NCBI GenBank assembly: GCA_938082375.1
Contig: CALKCJ010000011.1
Coordinates: forward strand, 1-64,000
Source: an uncultured Thermomicrobiaceae bacterium
Lineage (GTDB): Bacteria > Chloroflexota > Chloroflexia > Thermomicrobiales > Thermomicrobiaceae
Direction of reading: 5' to 3'
Length of the DNA: 64,000 nt
The notes below the pieces were generated by a model. It was not told where the DNA came from. It did not search any database and saw only the letters and a list, made by a program, of their open reading frames with translations. The position numbers and the translations under genes were made by a program. This document shows positions 8,187-17,138 of the stretch, piece by piece; position 1 is the stretch's first letter; every line of letters begins with the position of its first letter.

Positions 8187-8247
8187 TCACCCCGCCCTGC
8201 GGGCACCTCCTCTCCCGCGTGTGCGGGAGAGGGGCCAGGGGTGAGGG
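8187..8247. repeat. Palindromic repeat copy upstream of the portal gene
   Basis: Core CCTCTCCCGC-GTGT-GCGGGAGAGG with GGGGTGAGGGG flank, 24 bases upstream of the portal start. The rest of the gap up to about 8466 has no recognisable gene. It carries an open frame continuous with the portal frame but of low-complexity Arg/Pro/Ser composition. Confidence 0.8.
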
Positions 8248-8466
8248 GAACTGGCCCACCGGCCGGCTCCCGGTCGGACGGGCGAGACCTCGCACCTGCT
8301 CGGAGAGGCCGGACGTCGCCGGAGTGGACACTGGACGAGCGGCTGCACGGGTGGGCCGGGCACGCGGCTGGCCGGGCGCTCTATCGGCTGGAGAGCGGCG
8401 TCTACTCGTCCTCGGCTTCCTGGGGGGTACCGGCAGCGGTGAGGGAGAAGAGGTGGGGCTTGACCG

Positions 8467-8984
8467 CTGGTAGTTGTCTCGATGGGGGCCGAGGTCGCGC
8501 ACGACCAGGGTGACGAAAGCGATGCCGCGGATCGCGCACTCAGCCGGAACCGGGCTGTGGTGCCAGGGTAAGCCGCCGGGCGCGCCGCCGTCATCGACCA
8601 GCGCGAGTCGCTGGCCTTCGGGGTCGGCGAAGCGGATCACGCCGCGGCCGCGGCACTCTTCGATCCCCTAATGCTCTATGCGTGCTCCGCTGAGACGGTC
8701 CGCCCAGTACTGCAGCGCGGTGCGCCCGGGCACCCTGAGCGCGATGGTCGCCACCTCGCCCGCCCCCGGGCGGTGCTGCGAGGCGTCCGGCCAGTCGAAG
8801 AAGGTGAGCTTAGAGCCTGGGCTCCCTGTCTCGTCCGCGTACAAGTGGTAGGCCGAGATGTCGTCCTGGTTGACGGTCTTCTTCACTAGGCGCATCCCCA
8901 GCACCTGGGTATAGAAGCGGAGGTTCTCGGTGGCCCGTCCGGTCACCGCCGTGACGTGGTGGAGCCCGCGGAGTTCCGGCTCGG
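8467..8984 (-). pseudogene. Broken ring-cleaving dioxygenase (glyoxalase-fold, MhqO-like)
   Basis: The minus strand encodes the first half of a vicinal-oxygen-chelate dioxygenase: GLHHVTAVTG, the RLVKKTVNQDD signature, TFFDWPDA, then RFADPEGQRLALVDD and WHHSPVPAECAIRG. Three lesions are visible. There is no in-frame ATG, GTG or TTG before the conserved start, because the nearest ATG is in another frame. An in-frame TAG lies at 8668-8670 between the two halves. Homology stops at about 8467, before the second VOC module would be complete. The stop therefore lies inside a continuous frame rather than at a frameshift. The truncation point is next to the phage cassette, so insertion or deletion tied to that element is a plausible cause. 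Confidence 0.75.
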
Positions 8985-9032
8985 CCCCGAGTGTTCTACT
9001 GCTCTTCGCATGGTTCTCGCTGTCACGCGGGG

Positions 9033-9545
9033 CTACCCATCGCCTGCCGGCGCGGCTGTGGCCCGCAGCAGGGTCACCGGGTCGCCCGGTCGCAGCGTGC
9101 CCGGCTCCAAGACGACCGCGGTGACCCCCCGGCGGCCGTAGAGATGCTTGACCAGCAGCGGGTGGTACACCGCGACCGTCTTGCACGGCTGGTTCTGTGC
9201 CGTGACCTCGACGAGCACCGGCCCGAGTCGCAGGCGGTCGCCGGGCTGGAGGTCGCTCAGGTCGCCCAGGCCCCAGACCAACACGTTTTCGGCGAGGTCG
9301 CCTGGCTTGAGCTGGATATCGAGGAGCAGGTTCATCTCGTCCAGCACTTCCTGGGCGACGATGGTGAGCTGGCGCCGGTTTGGCTCCGGCTCGCCAGTCT
9401 TCTTGTGCCGGTTGTGCAGGCCGGCGTGATAGTCCCCCACGATGCCGTGCGGGCCGACCTCGACCGCCAGCCGGGGGTACTTGGGGACCCCGCTGGCCGG
9501 GCTCGAACATACAGCGACCACCTGTCCGACTCGGTCCGCGCTCAC
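9033..9545 (-). CDS. MOSC domain protein
   Basis: 170 aa from the GTG at 9545, which has a strong GGGGAGGAG seven bases upstream. The open frame continues further upstream, but that part has no support. MOSC features include KYPRLAVEVGPHGIVGDYHAG near the N-terminus, RRQLTIVAQEVLDEM, LAENVLVWGLGDLSDLQPGD and the conserved Cys in NQPCKTVAVYHP. The MOSC fold is known from molybdenum-cofactor sulfurase and from YiiM/MARC proteins, where the Cys carries sulfur or contacts the cofactor. This short stand-alone form probably handles sulfur or Moco transfer; the exact substrate is not visible. It is divergent from the HyuA-type gene. Confidence 0.85.
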   Translation of the reverse strand: MSADRVGQVVAVCSSPASGVPKYPRLAVEVGPHGIVGDYHAGLHNRHKKTGEPEPNRRQLTIVAQEVLDEMNLLLDIQLKPGDLAENVLVWGLGDLSDLQPGDRLRLGPVLVEVTAQNQPCKTVAVYHPLLVKHLYGRRGVTAVVLEPGTLRPGDPVTLLRATAAPAGDG

Positions 9546-9639
9546 CGGTGCGCTCCTCCCCGCGACCCGATCAGATGCTTCATTGTATGTATCACACCAG
9601 TGCGTCGTCGGCACCCCGACGACGCGCTCGGGCGCACAC

Positions 9640-9658
9640 GCGGTACAGTACGTACCGC
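9640..9658. promoter_or_regulatory. Palindrome upstream of the HyuA-type gene
   Basis: Inverted repeat GCGGTAC-AGTAC-GTACCGC with perfect 7-bp arms and a 5-nt centre, 65 bases before the HyuA-type start in the divergent intergenic region. Size and position suit an operator for a dimeric repressor, but no regulator is encoded nearby. Confidence 0.4.
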
Positions 9659-9723
9659 ACGCCCCGCCCTGGTTAAGGGTGGAGCAGTACCCACAGCCGC
9701 GATAGCTGAAGGAAGGAGCGGAC

Positions 9724-11265
9724 GTGCGGATCGGGATCGACGTCGGCGGCACCAATACCGACGCGGTGCTGCTCGATGGCCGCGAGGTGATCGCTTGGGC
9801 CAAGTGGCCAACGACGCCCAACGTGACCGACGGCATCATCGCGGCGCTGCGAGCGGTGCTTTCCCGAGTAGACGTAACTGCCCGCGACGTCGGCGCGGTC
9901 ATGATCGGTACCACACACTTTACCAACGCGATCGTCCAGCGGAGCCAGCTGGACCGGATCGCGGTGATCCGGTTGGGCCTGCCAGCTACTCAGGCCATCC
10001 CTCCGCTGACCGACTGGCCCGACGAGCTGCGCGAGGCTGTTGCTGGGCTCGTCCGGCTCCTGCCTGGAGGTCACCAGTTTGATGGCCGGGAGATCGCCCC
10101 GCTCGACCGCGAGTTGGGAGATTGGCTCATCGCCGAGCTGCGCGCGGAGGACATTGATGCCATCGAGGTGACCGCGGTCTTCTCCCCAGCGGTGCCTGAC
10201 CACGAGCGCACGCTGGCAACTTGGCTGCGAGATGCGCTGCCGAGCGTGAGCCTGACTCTGTCGCACGAGATCGGCCGGCTGGGGTTGCTGGAGCGGGAGA
10301 ATGCGGCGGCGCTGAACGCCTGCCTCACCACAGTGGCCCGCCGGACGATCGGTGCCTTTACGCACGCGCTGGCTGAGCTGGGTATCGAGGCGCCCCTCTA
10401 CCTGAGTCAGAATGACGGAACACTGATGACGGCCGAGTTCGCGGCTCGCTACCCGGTACTGACCTTCGCTTCCGGCCCCACCAACAGCATGCGCGGGGCG
10501 GCGGCGCTGAGCGGGATCGCCGACGCAGTCGTGCTCGATGTCGGTGGCACCACCACCGACGGTGGCGTGCTGGTGAGCGGGTTTCCTCGCGAAGCCTCGT
10601 TCGAGGTCGAGATCGGCGGCGTGCGCACGAACTTCCGTATGCCGGACGTGGTGAGTATCGGTCTCGGCGGTGGAAGCCTGGTCAGCGCTGATGGCGAGCG
10701 GATCGGGCCGCAGAGCGTCGGCTACCGCCTCTCCGAGGAGGCACTCGCCTTCGGTGGCCCGACGCTGACCGCGAGCGACATCGCCATCGCTGCCGGTCGG
10801 GCCGCCTTCGGCCAGCCGGAGTACGTCCGCGACCTGCCCCGCGACCTCGTCCACCGCGCGCTGTCGATGATCGATCGCCGACTGGCCGAGCTGGTCGATG
10901 CGCTGAAGACGTCGCCGGATCCCGTGCCCGTCGTGGTGGTCGGCGGTGGGAGCGTGCTGGTGCCTGACGAACTGGAGGGGGCATCGACAGTTGTCCGGCC
11001 GCCGCACGCCGCGGTCGCGAATGCGATCGGGGCAGCGATCGCACAGGTGAGCGGGGAGATCGACCGGGTGTTCTCGCTTGAGGGCAGAGGCCGTGACTCG
11101 GCACTGGCGGAAGCGAAGGCCGAGGCCGAGCGGCTGGCGGTCGAAGCGGGGGCTGACCCCGCGACCGTCAGCGTCGTCGAGGTGGACGAGATCCCGCTCG
11201 CCTACCTACCTTCGAATGCGGTGCGCATCCGCGTGAAGGCGGTCGGTGACCTGCGAGGGGTGTAA
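9724..11265 (+). CDS. Hydantoinase/oxoprolinase family protein (HyuA-like)
   Basis: 513 aa, GTG start preceded by GGAAGGAG. The actin/ASKHA-type phosphate-binding loop is at the N-terminus (GIDVGGTNTDAVLLDG) and a second one in the centre (VVLDVGGTTTDGGVLVSG), the layout of hydantoinase A/5-oxoprolinase N plus A domains. GTTHFTNAIVQR and a glycine-rich GLGGGSLVS are also family features. These enzymes open cyclic amides such as hydantoins or 5-oxoproline using ATP. The 3' neighbour, two bases away, is a DUF917 protein. This pairing recurs in bacteria and points to a joint reaction on a hydantoin-like compound. It is shorter than 5-oxoprolinase and has no HyuB subunit nearby. Confidence 0.85.
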   Translation: MRIGIDVGGTNTDAVLLDGREVIAWAKWPTTPNVTDGIIAALRAVLSRVDVTARDVGAVMIGTTHFTNAIVQRSQLDRIAVIRLGLPATQAIPPLTDWPDELREAVAGLVRLLPGGHQFDGREIAPLDRELGDWLIAELRAEDIDAIEVTAVFSPAVPDHERTLATWLRDALPSVSLTLSHEIGRLGLLERENAAALNACLTTVARRTIGAFTHALAELGIEAPLYLSQNDGTLMTAEFAARYPVLTFASGPTNSMRGAAALSGIADAVVLDVGGTTTDGGVLVSGFPREASFEVEIGGVRTNFRMPDVVSIGLGGGSLVSADGERIGPQSVGYRLSEEALAFGGPTLTASDIAIAAGRAAFGQPEYVRDLPRDLVHRALSMIDRRLAELVDALKTSPDPVPVVVVGGGSVLVPDELEGASTVVRPPHAAVANAIGAAIAQVSGEIDRVFSLEGRGRDSALAEAKAEAERLAVEAGADPATVSVVEVDEIPLAYLPSNAVRIRVKAVGDLRGV

Positions 11266-11267
11266 CG

Positions 11268-12386
11268 GTGTGGTACGTGGACGAGGAGCGACTGGAGCAT
11301 ATCGCGATCGGGGCCGGAATTCTCGGTACCGGGGGTGGTGGGAACCCCTACTACGGCAAGCTGCACGTGCGGCGGCTGCTCCGCGAGGGCGCGCGCATCC
11401 CGGTCGTACGCCTCGACGAGGTGCCAGACGACGCGCTCGTCGTCTCCGTCGGCGGGATGGGCGCCCCGACCGTCGGCATCGAGCGGATCCACCGGGGTGA
11501 CGAACCGCTGGTCGCGCTGCGGGCGCTCGAAGAACACCTGGGCCGGCGGGCGACCCACCTGATCCCCGGAGAGATCGGCGGGGCGAACTCGACCCGCCCG
11601 ATGGCAATCAGCGCCATGACCGGCCTGCCGGTCATCGACGGAGATGGGATGGGCCGGGCCTTCCCGGAGCTGCAGATGGATACGTTCAACATTTACGGCG
11701 TCTCGGCAACGCCAGCGGCGCTGGCCGATATCTACCACAACGTGGTGCTCTTCCCGCGGCTGGCGGACGCGGTCACGCTCGAGCGCTACGCCCGAGCGGT
11801 GACGATCCAGATGGGCGGCGCGGCGGGGTATGCTTTCCCAGTGATGACTGGCACGGAGGCCAAGCGCACGGCTGTTCCGATGACCCTCTCGCTTGCCGAG
11901 GCGGTCGGCGCGGCGGTGCGGCGCGCTCGCCGGGAGCACGGTGACCCGGTGGAGGCGGTGCTGCGCGTGGCCGGTGGCCAGGTGTTGTTCCGCGGCAAAG
12001 TGGTCGATGTGCAACGCCGGCTGGTCGCCGGCTTTGCCCGCGGCGTGGTTGAGCTCGATGGGCTGGGTGACAACCGTGGTAGCCGGTTACGGATCGACTT
12101 CCAGAACGAGAACCTGATCGCCCGACGAGATGAGGAGGTCGTCGCCGTCGTGCCTGACCTGATCTGCCTCGTCGATACCGAGACGGCCGAGCCAGTGACG
12201 ACTGAGGTGGTGCGCTATGGCCTGCGGGTGGCGGTGCTGGGTATCCCGGCGCCGTCGCTGCTCAGGACACCGCAAGCGCTGGCCGTGGTCGGCCCGGCGG
12301 CGTTCGGCTATCCAGATGTCGAATACCGGCCACTGCCAGGGGCCTATGGCGGCGACCACCTGCTTACCGCCAGGACGAACCTTTGA
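11268..12386 (+). CDS. DUF917 family protein (S-methyl thiohydantoin desulfurase-like)
   Basis: 372 aa, GTG start two bases after the HyuA-type stop, so the two are co-translated. Family features are the N-terminal LGTGGGGNPYYGKL, GGMGAPTVGIERI, the GEIGGANSTRPM block, PVIDGDGMGRAFPELQM and QMGGAAGYAFPVMTG. DUF917 proteins are associated with ATP-dependent or hydrolytic conversion of hydantoins and thiohydantoins and commonly follow a HyuA homologue. Function here is inferred from family and pairing; the substrate is unknown. The protein is full length. Confidence 0.85.
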   Translation: MWYVDEERLEHIAIGAGILGTGGGGNPYYGKLHVRRLLREGARIPVVRLDEVPDDALVVSVGGMGAPTVGIERIHRGDEPLVALRALEEHLGRRATHLIPGEIGGANSTRPMAISAMTGLPVIDGDGMGRAFPELQMDTFNIYGVSATPAALADIYHNVVLFPRLADAVTLERYARAVTIQMGGAAGYAFPVMTGTEAKRTAVPMTLSLAEAVGAAVRRARREHGDPVEAVLRVAGGQVLFRGKVVDVQRRLVAGFARGVVELDGLGDNRGSRLRIDFQNENLIARRDEEVVAVVPDLICLVDTETAEPVTTEVVRYGLRVAVLGIPAPSLLRTPQALAVVGPAAFGYPDVEYRPLPGAYGGDHLLTARTNL

Positions 12387-12402
12387 AGCGATGCACCTGG
12401 GT

Positions 12403-12660
12403 TCAGTGTGCTACCGCGGTGAGCAACATCTGCCGCAGCACGTAAAGCAGGAGGAGTGCAACGAGCGGTGAGAAGTCGAACATACCGAGCGGGGGCAGTA
12501 CCCGTCGAATCGGGGCGATGATCGGCTCGGTGAGCTGCACCAGGAACTGGCTGATCGGGTTGCGCATTCCCCGGTCGAACCACGAGAGGATCGCCCGGGC
12601 GATAATGGCGATCTGCATGATGGTCAGGAAAGTGAGCAAGATCTGGAAAACTAGGAGCAC
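12403..12660 (-). CDS. YggT family membrane protein
   Basis: 85 aa from the GTG at 12660, with AGAGGG about eight bases upstream; a GTG at 12702 would add 14 residues. Two hydrophobic stretches, FQILLTFLTIMQIAIIARA and FSPLVALLLLYVLRQML, flank the YggT signature (ILSWFD, then NPISQFLVQLTEPIIAPIRR, then LPPLGMFDFSP). YggT proteins are small inner-membrane proteins linked to cell division, osmotic tolerance or plastid Ycf19 function. The molecular role is unsettled. The gene is convergent with the DUF917 gene. Confidence 0.85.
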   Translation of the reverse strand: MLLVFQILLTFLTIMQIAIIARAILSWFDRGMRNPISQFLVQLTEPIIAPIRRVLPPLGMFDFSPLVALLLLYVLRQMLLTAVAH

Positions 12661-12702
12661 TGTCGCTGCCCTCTCTTCGCGTTGTCTTCCCAACCCTAAC
12701 AC

Positions 12703-13193
12703 GTTGCCGTCTTGCCGTCAACCTCAGGCGCGGCGCGCAGCGGGCGGCACCGCGAGCCAGCGGGTCAGCCTGTGTTCTCGGCGGCCCTCCACAGCTCCTC
12801 GACGCGTCTCCGTCGCTCCCGTGCGGCGAGGTCGGCCACACTCGTCCTCGTGCGGCGCGACTTGGCCACGCCTCAGGGCGACGGTGCTGCTCGACCGCCA
12901 CCAGGCCGGTTGCGCGCTCGTCGGCGCCCCTTGATCCTCCCGTGGTCGTTCTGCCACGGTGGCTCGACACCGCCGCCCCGGTAGGCTATGCTCCGTCGGG
13001 AGGGTTCATCTTAGAGCAAAGGTCTACCGCGGGTCTCACCGCTGGAAACGCGTGCGGGGGCGAAGTTTCGCCCTGGCAAGAAGGGGCGCTTGTGCGTCCT
13101 GACACCGGCCGCGACCCGGCTGCGGGGTGTCGAGGTGGCGCGGGTACTGTATATGCATCGTGGATGAAGGATCAACGGACAAGCATCGAATCC
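12703..13193. other. Intergenic stretch without a convincing gene
   Basis: No supported long gene. The minus strand has a 34-codon frame (12869 to 12765, GTG start) reading VAKSRRTRTSVADLAARERR and ending ELWRAAENTG. It is helical and charged, and could be a tiny gene, but its ribosome site is poor, so it is noted rather than called. Confidence 0.4.
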
Positions 13194-13223
13194 TTGACAC
13201 GGAGCGCCTCATATCACTATAAA
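13194..13223 (+). promoter_or_regulatory. Strong sigma70-type promoter for the glycosyltransferase
   Basis: TTGACA at 13194-13199 and TATAAA at 13218-13223, spaced by 18 bases. Transcription would start near 13230, leaving an 85-base leader before the glycosyltransferase start. Confidence 0.75.
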
Positions 13224-13314
13224 CGTCTCACGGGGAGGGTCAAGGCGCTGCCTGGCTGCGGTCACGGCGACGCGCCGAGCTCAGCATTCAGGGAGCAAAA
13301 GGAGGTCTTGCGCG

Positions 13315-14631
13315 ATGCGGATCGCCCAGATTGCGCCGCTCTACGAAGCTGTACCTCCGAAGCTCTATGGAGGTACCGAGCGGGTGGTCTATGCACTCGT
13401 GGAGGAACTGGTTCGCCGTGGACATGAGGTGACGCTGTTCGCCAGCGCCGATTCAAAGACGAGCGGACGCCTCCTACCGATGGCCGAGGGTGGGCTGCGC
13501 CTGCATGGCACGAAGGATCCGCTCGCCCTTCACGTGGCTATGCTGGAGGAAGTCTACGCCCAGGCCGACCAGTTCGACGTGATCCACTCGCATGTGGACT
13601 ATCTCACGTTCCAGTTCGCTCGCCATTGCCCGGTTCCGACGGTGACCACGCTGCACGGGCGGCTCGATCTGCCCGAGACGCGGCGCGTCCTCTCACGCTA
13701 CCCTGAGCAACGGCTCGTCAGCATCAGCGAGGCGCAGCGCCAGCCGCTCGCTGACCTGCCGCTGCGCTGGGTGGCGACGGTCTACAACGGCATTCGCTTG
13801 AAGCACTTTCCCTTTCGCGCTGAGCCAGACGATCCGCCCTATCTGGTCTTTCTCGGCCGCATCTCTCCTGAAAAGGGCCCGCTCCAGGCGATTGAGGTCG
13901 CCCGACGCGCTGGCCTGCGCTTGAAGATCGCGGCCAAGATCGATCCCGCTGACCGGAAATGGGCCGAGGCCAACTTCCTGCCGTTGCTGGGCACGCCTGG
14001 TGTCGAGTACCTGGGCGAGCTCGATGAGCAGCAGAAGGCGGAACTGCTGGGCGGCGCGCTGGCTCTACTCTTCCCGATCGACTGGCCTGAGCCCTTCGGG
14101 CTGGTGATGATCGAGTCGATGGCCTGCGGTACTCCAGTGATCGCCTTCCCAGGAGGGTCGGTCGACGAGATCATCATGGATGGGGTGACCGGTCTCGTCT
14201 GCCGTTCCCATACGGTCGAGGAGATGGTCGCGGCGCTGAAGCGGGTCGACCGGATCGACCGCACCGCCTGTCGTCGCCGTGTCGAGCAGTACTTCAGCAG
14301 CCGGGTGATGGCCGAGCGCTACGAGGCGGTGTATCGCCAGGTGGTGGCGGAATCGCTGGCCGAGCGGCTCGAAGTGGCCATCGCTGGCGCCGACGGCCGG
14401 CTTGCTGTGCGCGCTCCAAGCGAGCGAGACAGCCGACCCCTCCTCCTGACAGCGCGCGTCACCCGCGAGGGTAGAGCGCAGCGTCCGGTGGATGAGAAGG
14501 CGCAGGACTCGCTGGACTGGTACGAGGGCGAGGCGAGCGACAACACCCTTCGCGCTCAGTCACTGGAGGTGGCGAGCCTGGGTGAGGCCGCCCTCGGCGA
14601 GGCGGGCGCTGGTTGTCCGGCGGCCAGTTAA
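13315..14631 (+). CDS. GT4 family glycosyltransferase
   Basis: 438 aa, ATG start behind AGGAGGT. The N-terminal Rossmann domain begins with RIAQIAPLYEAVPPKLYGGT and the glycine loop GGTERVVYALVEELVRRGHE. The C-terminal domain carries YLVFLGRISPEKGPLQAIEV and the nucleotide-sugar binding motif EPFGLVMIESMACGTPVIAF, with the E-x7-E pair that marks GT-B, retaining GT4 enzymes. The last 60 residues are a low-similarity Ala/Arg/Glu tail. GT4 members act in glycolipid, trehalose or polysaccharide synthesis. The acceptor cannot be read from the sequence. It has its own promoter and is not in an operon; it overlaps the convergent LLM gene by four bases. Confidence 0.88.
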   Translation: MRIAQIAPLYEAVPPKLYGGTERVVYALVEELVRRGHEVTLFASADSKTSGRLLPMAEGGLRLHGTKDPLALHVAMLEEVYAQADQFDVIHSHVDYLTFQFARHCPVPTVTTLHGRLDLPETRRVLSRYPEQRLVSISEAQRQPLADLPLRWVATVYNGIRLKHFPFRAEPDDPPYLVFLGRISPEKGPLQAIEVARRAGLRLKIAAKIDPADRKWAEANFLPLLGTPGVEYLGELDEQQKAELLGGALALLFPIDWPEPFGLVMIESMACGTPVIAFPGGSVDEIIMDGVTGLVCRSHTVEEMVAALKRVDRIDRTACRRRVEQYFSSRVMAERYEAVYRQVVAESLAERLEVAIAGADGRLAVRAPSERDSRPLLLTARVTREGRAQRPVDEKAQDSLDWYEGEASDNTLRAQSLEVASLGEAALGEAGAGCPAAS

Positions 14632-15695
14632 GGGCGTAGCTGGGCGACGAGCTCGGCGTATGCCGCTGGCTCCAGATCGCCCGGCGGCGCCAGGAAGACG
14701 TGCGTGACGCCGATCTCGGCGAGCCTTCGCAGCCGGGCTCGGATCTCGGTGGCTGGGCCGACATAGCTCACGGCTGCGACCAGCTCAGTCGGAATCAACC
14801 GGCGCGCGGTGGCGAGGTCACCGAGTTCCCGAGCGAGGCTGAACCCTCCGCCCCGGGCCAGCACTTCCTCGGTTCGCATGACCTGGCGCAGTCGCGTCAT
14901 CAGCGCCGGCACGTCGAAGCCGGGCACGTCGAGCTGGCGATCCATCCCGGGCAGGGTGCAGAGGAGCGCCAGGAGGTTCTTGCGCCGCTCGAGGACCGGC
15001 TCGGGATCGTCGGTCACGGTGATCGCGGTGCGCACGAAAACGCTGAAGGAAGCCGCGTTCCGTCCAGCCGTTGCGACCGCCCGCCGCACCTCGGGAACGA
15101 GACGGCGCAAGAACGACTCGCTGGCGAACTCGGCGACGAGCACACCGTCGGCCAGTTGCCCGGCAAGCCGAAGAGCGCGTGGGCCGATGGCGGCCAGGTA
15201 GATCGGAATCGAGGGCTGCAGCGGCCCGAACGCCAGGCGCCAGTCGTTCACGCGAAAGTGCCCCGAGATTGAGGCGCGGTGGGGTGGCTGCCACCACTGG
15301 CGAAGCAGCCCGATCGTCTCACGCAGCGCGCGGAGCGGCTGCCCCGTTTCCATACCCAGGCCGTTCCGGTACCACTCCGGCTGGCCCCGGCCGAGCCCGA
15401 GAAAGGCTCGCCCTCCCGAGAGGCGATCCAGGGTTGCCACGGACATGGCGAGCAAGACCGGATGCCGAAGATACGGATTGGTCACGCCGGGGCCCAGCCG
15501 GATCTGCCCGGTGCGCACCGCCGCCGCGCCGAGCACGCCGAAGACGTCCCACCCGTCGGGATCCTCGCTGAGCCAGGCCGAATGCAGTCCAGCCTGATCG
15601 GCGACTTCGATCGCCCTGACGGTCGCGCGCGCCGCTCGGTGGGGATCGGTGCCGCGTGTCCACGGGTGGTGGGAGAGATCCAGGCAGAACTCCAT
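14628..15695 (-). CDS. LLM class oxidoreductase (probably F420-dependent)
   Basis: 355 aa, ATG start. The bacterial luciferase-like TIM barrel is seen in AIEVADQAGLHSAWLSEDP, GPGVTNPYLRHPVLLAMSVA, TLDRLSGGRAFLGLGRGQ (the GRxxLGLG block) and the PIYLAAIGPRALRLAGQLAD motif that binds the cofactor phosphate. The PIYLAAxGPxxLxLAG pattern is typical of F420-dependent members such as Mer- and Adf-like enzymes rather than FMN luciferases. It would reduce or oxidise a small organic substrate with F420, or FMN if that call is wrong. No F420 biosynthesis gene is in the window. Confidence 0.85.
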   Translation of the reverse strand: MEFCLDLSHHPWTRGTDPHRAARATVRAIEVADQAGLHSAWLSEDPDGWDVFGVLGAAAVRTGQIRLGPGVTNPYLRHPVLLAMSVATLDRLSGGRAFLGLGRGQPEWYRNGLGMETGQPLRALRETIGLLRQWWQPPHRASISGHFRVNDWRLAFGPLQPSIPIYLAAIGPRALRLAGQLADGVLVAEFASESFLRRLVPEVRRAVATAGRNAASFSVFVRTAITVTDDPEPVLERRKNLLALLCTLPGMDRQLDVPGFDVPALMTRLRQVMRTEEVLARGGGFSLARELGDLATARRLIPTELVAAVSYVGPATEIRARLRRLAEIGVTHVFLAPPGDLEPAAYAELVAQLRP

Positions 15696-15725
15696 GCGGT
15701 GGCCGATTCTCTGCTCTCCGGCCGC

Positions 15726-17123
15726 TCAGAGCGGCGGTCGGCGCAGGTGCCAGTCAGTGCGCTGCTGGTAGGCGCGGGCGACGGCAAGCAGCCGGTTCTC
15801 CGATCCAGCCGCACCGACGAACTGGAGACCGGTCGGCAGCCCACGCTCCCCGAACCCGTTCGGGACGCTTATGGCCGGTAGGCCCGCCAGGTTTCCGGCG
15901 CTGCCGAGCGGTAACCGTCGCCCCTTGCCGGCGTAGTCGTCGAACCGCATATCGAGCGGGCTCGCGACGACCGCTGTCGCCGGGTGCACGACGGCGTCGT
16001 AGCGCTCGAGCAGCGCGCCCAAGGCCAAGCGCGCCTGTCGCCGGATCCGCATCGCGCGCAGGTAGTCCACCGCCGGGATGGCCAGGCCCGCATAGCCTCC
16101 AGTGCGGTCCTCCGGCGCGGTCAGGCCCAGGAAGATGCCGGAATCGAGCATGTCCTCGAACGCCGAGGCGGCTTCGGCGCTCAGGATGACCCGCGCCGTC
16201 TCGTTGAACGGAAAGTCCGGCAGCGTCACCGGCTCGAGTCGCGCGAACTCGCTGACCACCTCGAGTGCTGTCTCGAAGTTGGCCCGTACCTCGGGCTGTG
16301 CGGTCTCCAGCGCCTCCTCTAGTACCCCGATCCGGAAACCATGGGCTGGCTCCCGCTCAGGCTGGTACTGGAAGGGTGTGGGAAGCGTCGAGGGGTCGTT
16401 ATGGTCGGGGCCGGCGATGGCTTCCAGCACGAGGCCGCAGTCGTCGGCGCTGCGGCACATCGGCCCGATCTTATCGAGCGTCCAGCTCAAGACCATCGCC
16501 CCGTAGCGGCTGACCCGGCCGTAGGTCGGTCGAAGGCCGCTGACGCCGCAGTAGCTCGACGGGGTCAGGATCGATCCCCAGGTCTCTGAGCCCAGGGCGA
16601 ACGGCACGGCGCCCGCGCCGACCGCCGAGCCGGGACCGCTGGAAGAGCCGCCGCTCCAGGCCTCCAGGTTCCAGGGGTTGAGGCCAGGCCCGGTGAGCGA
16701 GGCGTTCGGCTGCTCGTAGCCCATCCCGCCAGCGAGCTCGACCGAGCCGAGTTTGGCGACGAGCACCGCCCCGGCGTCGCGCAGCTTCGCGATGACCGTG
16801 GCGTCGAAGTCGAAGCGCTGCTCGCGTAGCGGCTCGGCACCCCAGGTGGTCGGGTATCCGGCGGCGGCGATGAGATCCTTGGCCCCGTAAGGGATGCCGT
16901 GGAGCGGGCCACGGTCGAGCCCCGACGCGAGCTCGGCCTCGGCAAGCCGCGCTTCACGCAGTGCCCGCTCGCGCGTGACGGTCACCACGGCATTAAGCCG
17001 ACGTCCGACCGTCTCGAGCCGGTCGATACAGTATTCGGCGAGCTCGGTCGGCGTCGCCTCCCCCGAACGGAGGAGCTGCCCTAACTCGCGGATGCTCAGA
17101 TACGCGAAGTCGCGAGTAGCCAC
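15726..17123 (-). CDS. Amidase signature family protein
   Basis: 465 aa, GTG start with GAGGAGGT upstream. Amidase-signature catalytic elements are visible. The Lys is in HGIPYGAKDLIAAAG (about residue 81), and the glycine/serine loop is AWSGGSSSGPGSAVGAGAVP with the cis-Ser and nucleophilic Ser in FALGSETWGSILTPSSYCG. The family hydrolyses linear amides and includes GatA, but the lack of gatB or gatC nearby and the SETWGSI motif favour a catabolic or biosynthetic amidase. A 65-aa protein gene just upstream in the same direction is probably a GatC-like partner. Substrate unknown. Confidence 0.88.
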   Translation of the reverse strand: MATRDFAYLSIRELGQLLRSGEATPTELAEYCIDRLETVGRRLNAVVTVTRERALREARLAEAELASGLDRGPLHGIPYGAKDLIAAAGYPTTWGAEPLREQRFDFDATVIAKLRDAGAVLVAKLGSVELAGGMGYEQPNASLTGPGLNPWNLEAWSGGSSSGPGSAVGAGAVPFALGSETWGSILTPSSYCGVSGLRPTYGRVSRYGAMVLSWTLDKIGPMCRSADDCGLVLEAIAGPDHNDPSTLPTPFQYQPEREPAHGFRIGVLEEALETAQPEVRANFETALEVVSEFARLEPVTLPDFPFNETARVILSAEAASAFEDMLDSGIFLGLTAPEDRTGGYAGLAIPAVDYLRAMRIRRQARLALGALLERYDAVVHPATAVVASPLDMRFDDYAGKGRRLPLGSAGNLAGLPAISVPNGFGERGLPTGLQFVGAAGSENRLLAVARAYQQRTDWHLRRPPL

Positions 17124-17138
17124 TGCTCTGACCTCCTC

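Noticed and set aside
8668-8670. In-frame TAG in the dioxygenase as pyrrolysine
   Set aside because: The gene also lacks a start and its second half, and nothing points to pyrrolysine use. It is a simple pseudogene.
8668-9510. 280-aa protein covering the MOSC region and the dioxygenase start
   Set aside because: Its first 165 residues are a Pro/Arg-rich shadow of the MOSC gene; only the last part is real and belongs to the pseudogene.
9673-11007. 444-aa minus-strand frame opposite the HyuA-type gene
   Set aside because: It is a mirror frame of a well-supported gene, with His/Arg/Gln-rich composition and no motif.
12712-12984. 90-aa plus-strand gene in the gap before the glycosyltransferase
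   Set aside because: Ser/Arg/Pro-rich frame without ribosome site or family match.
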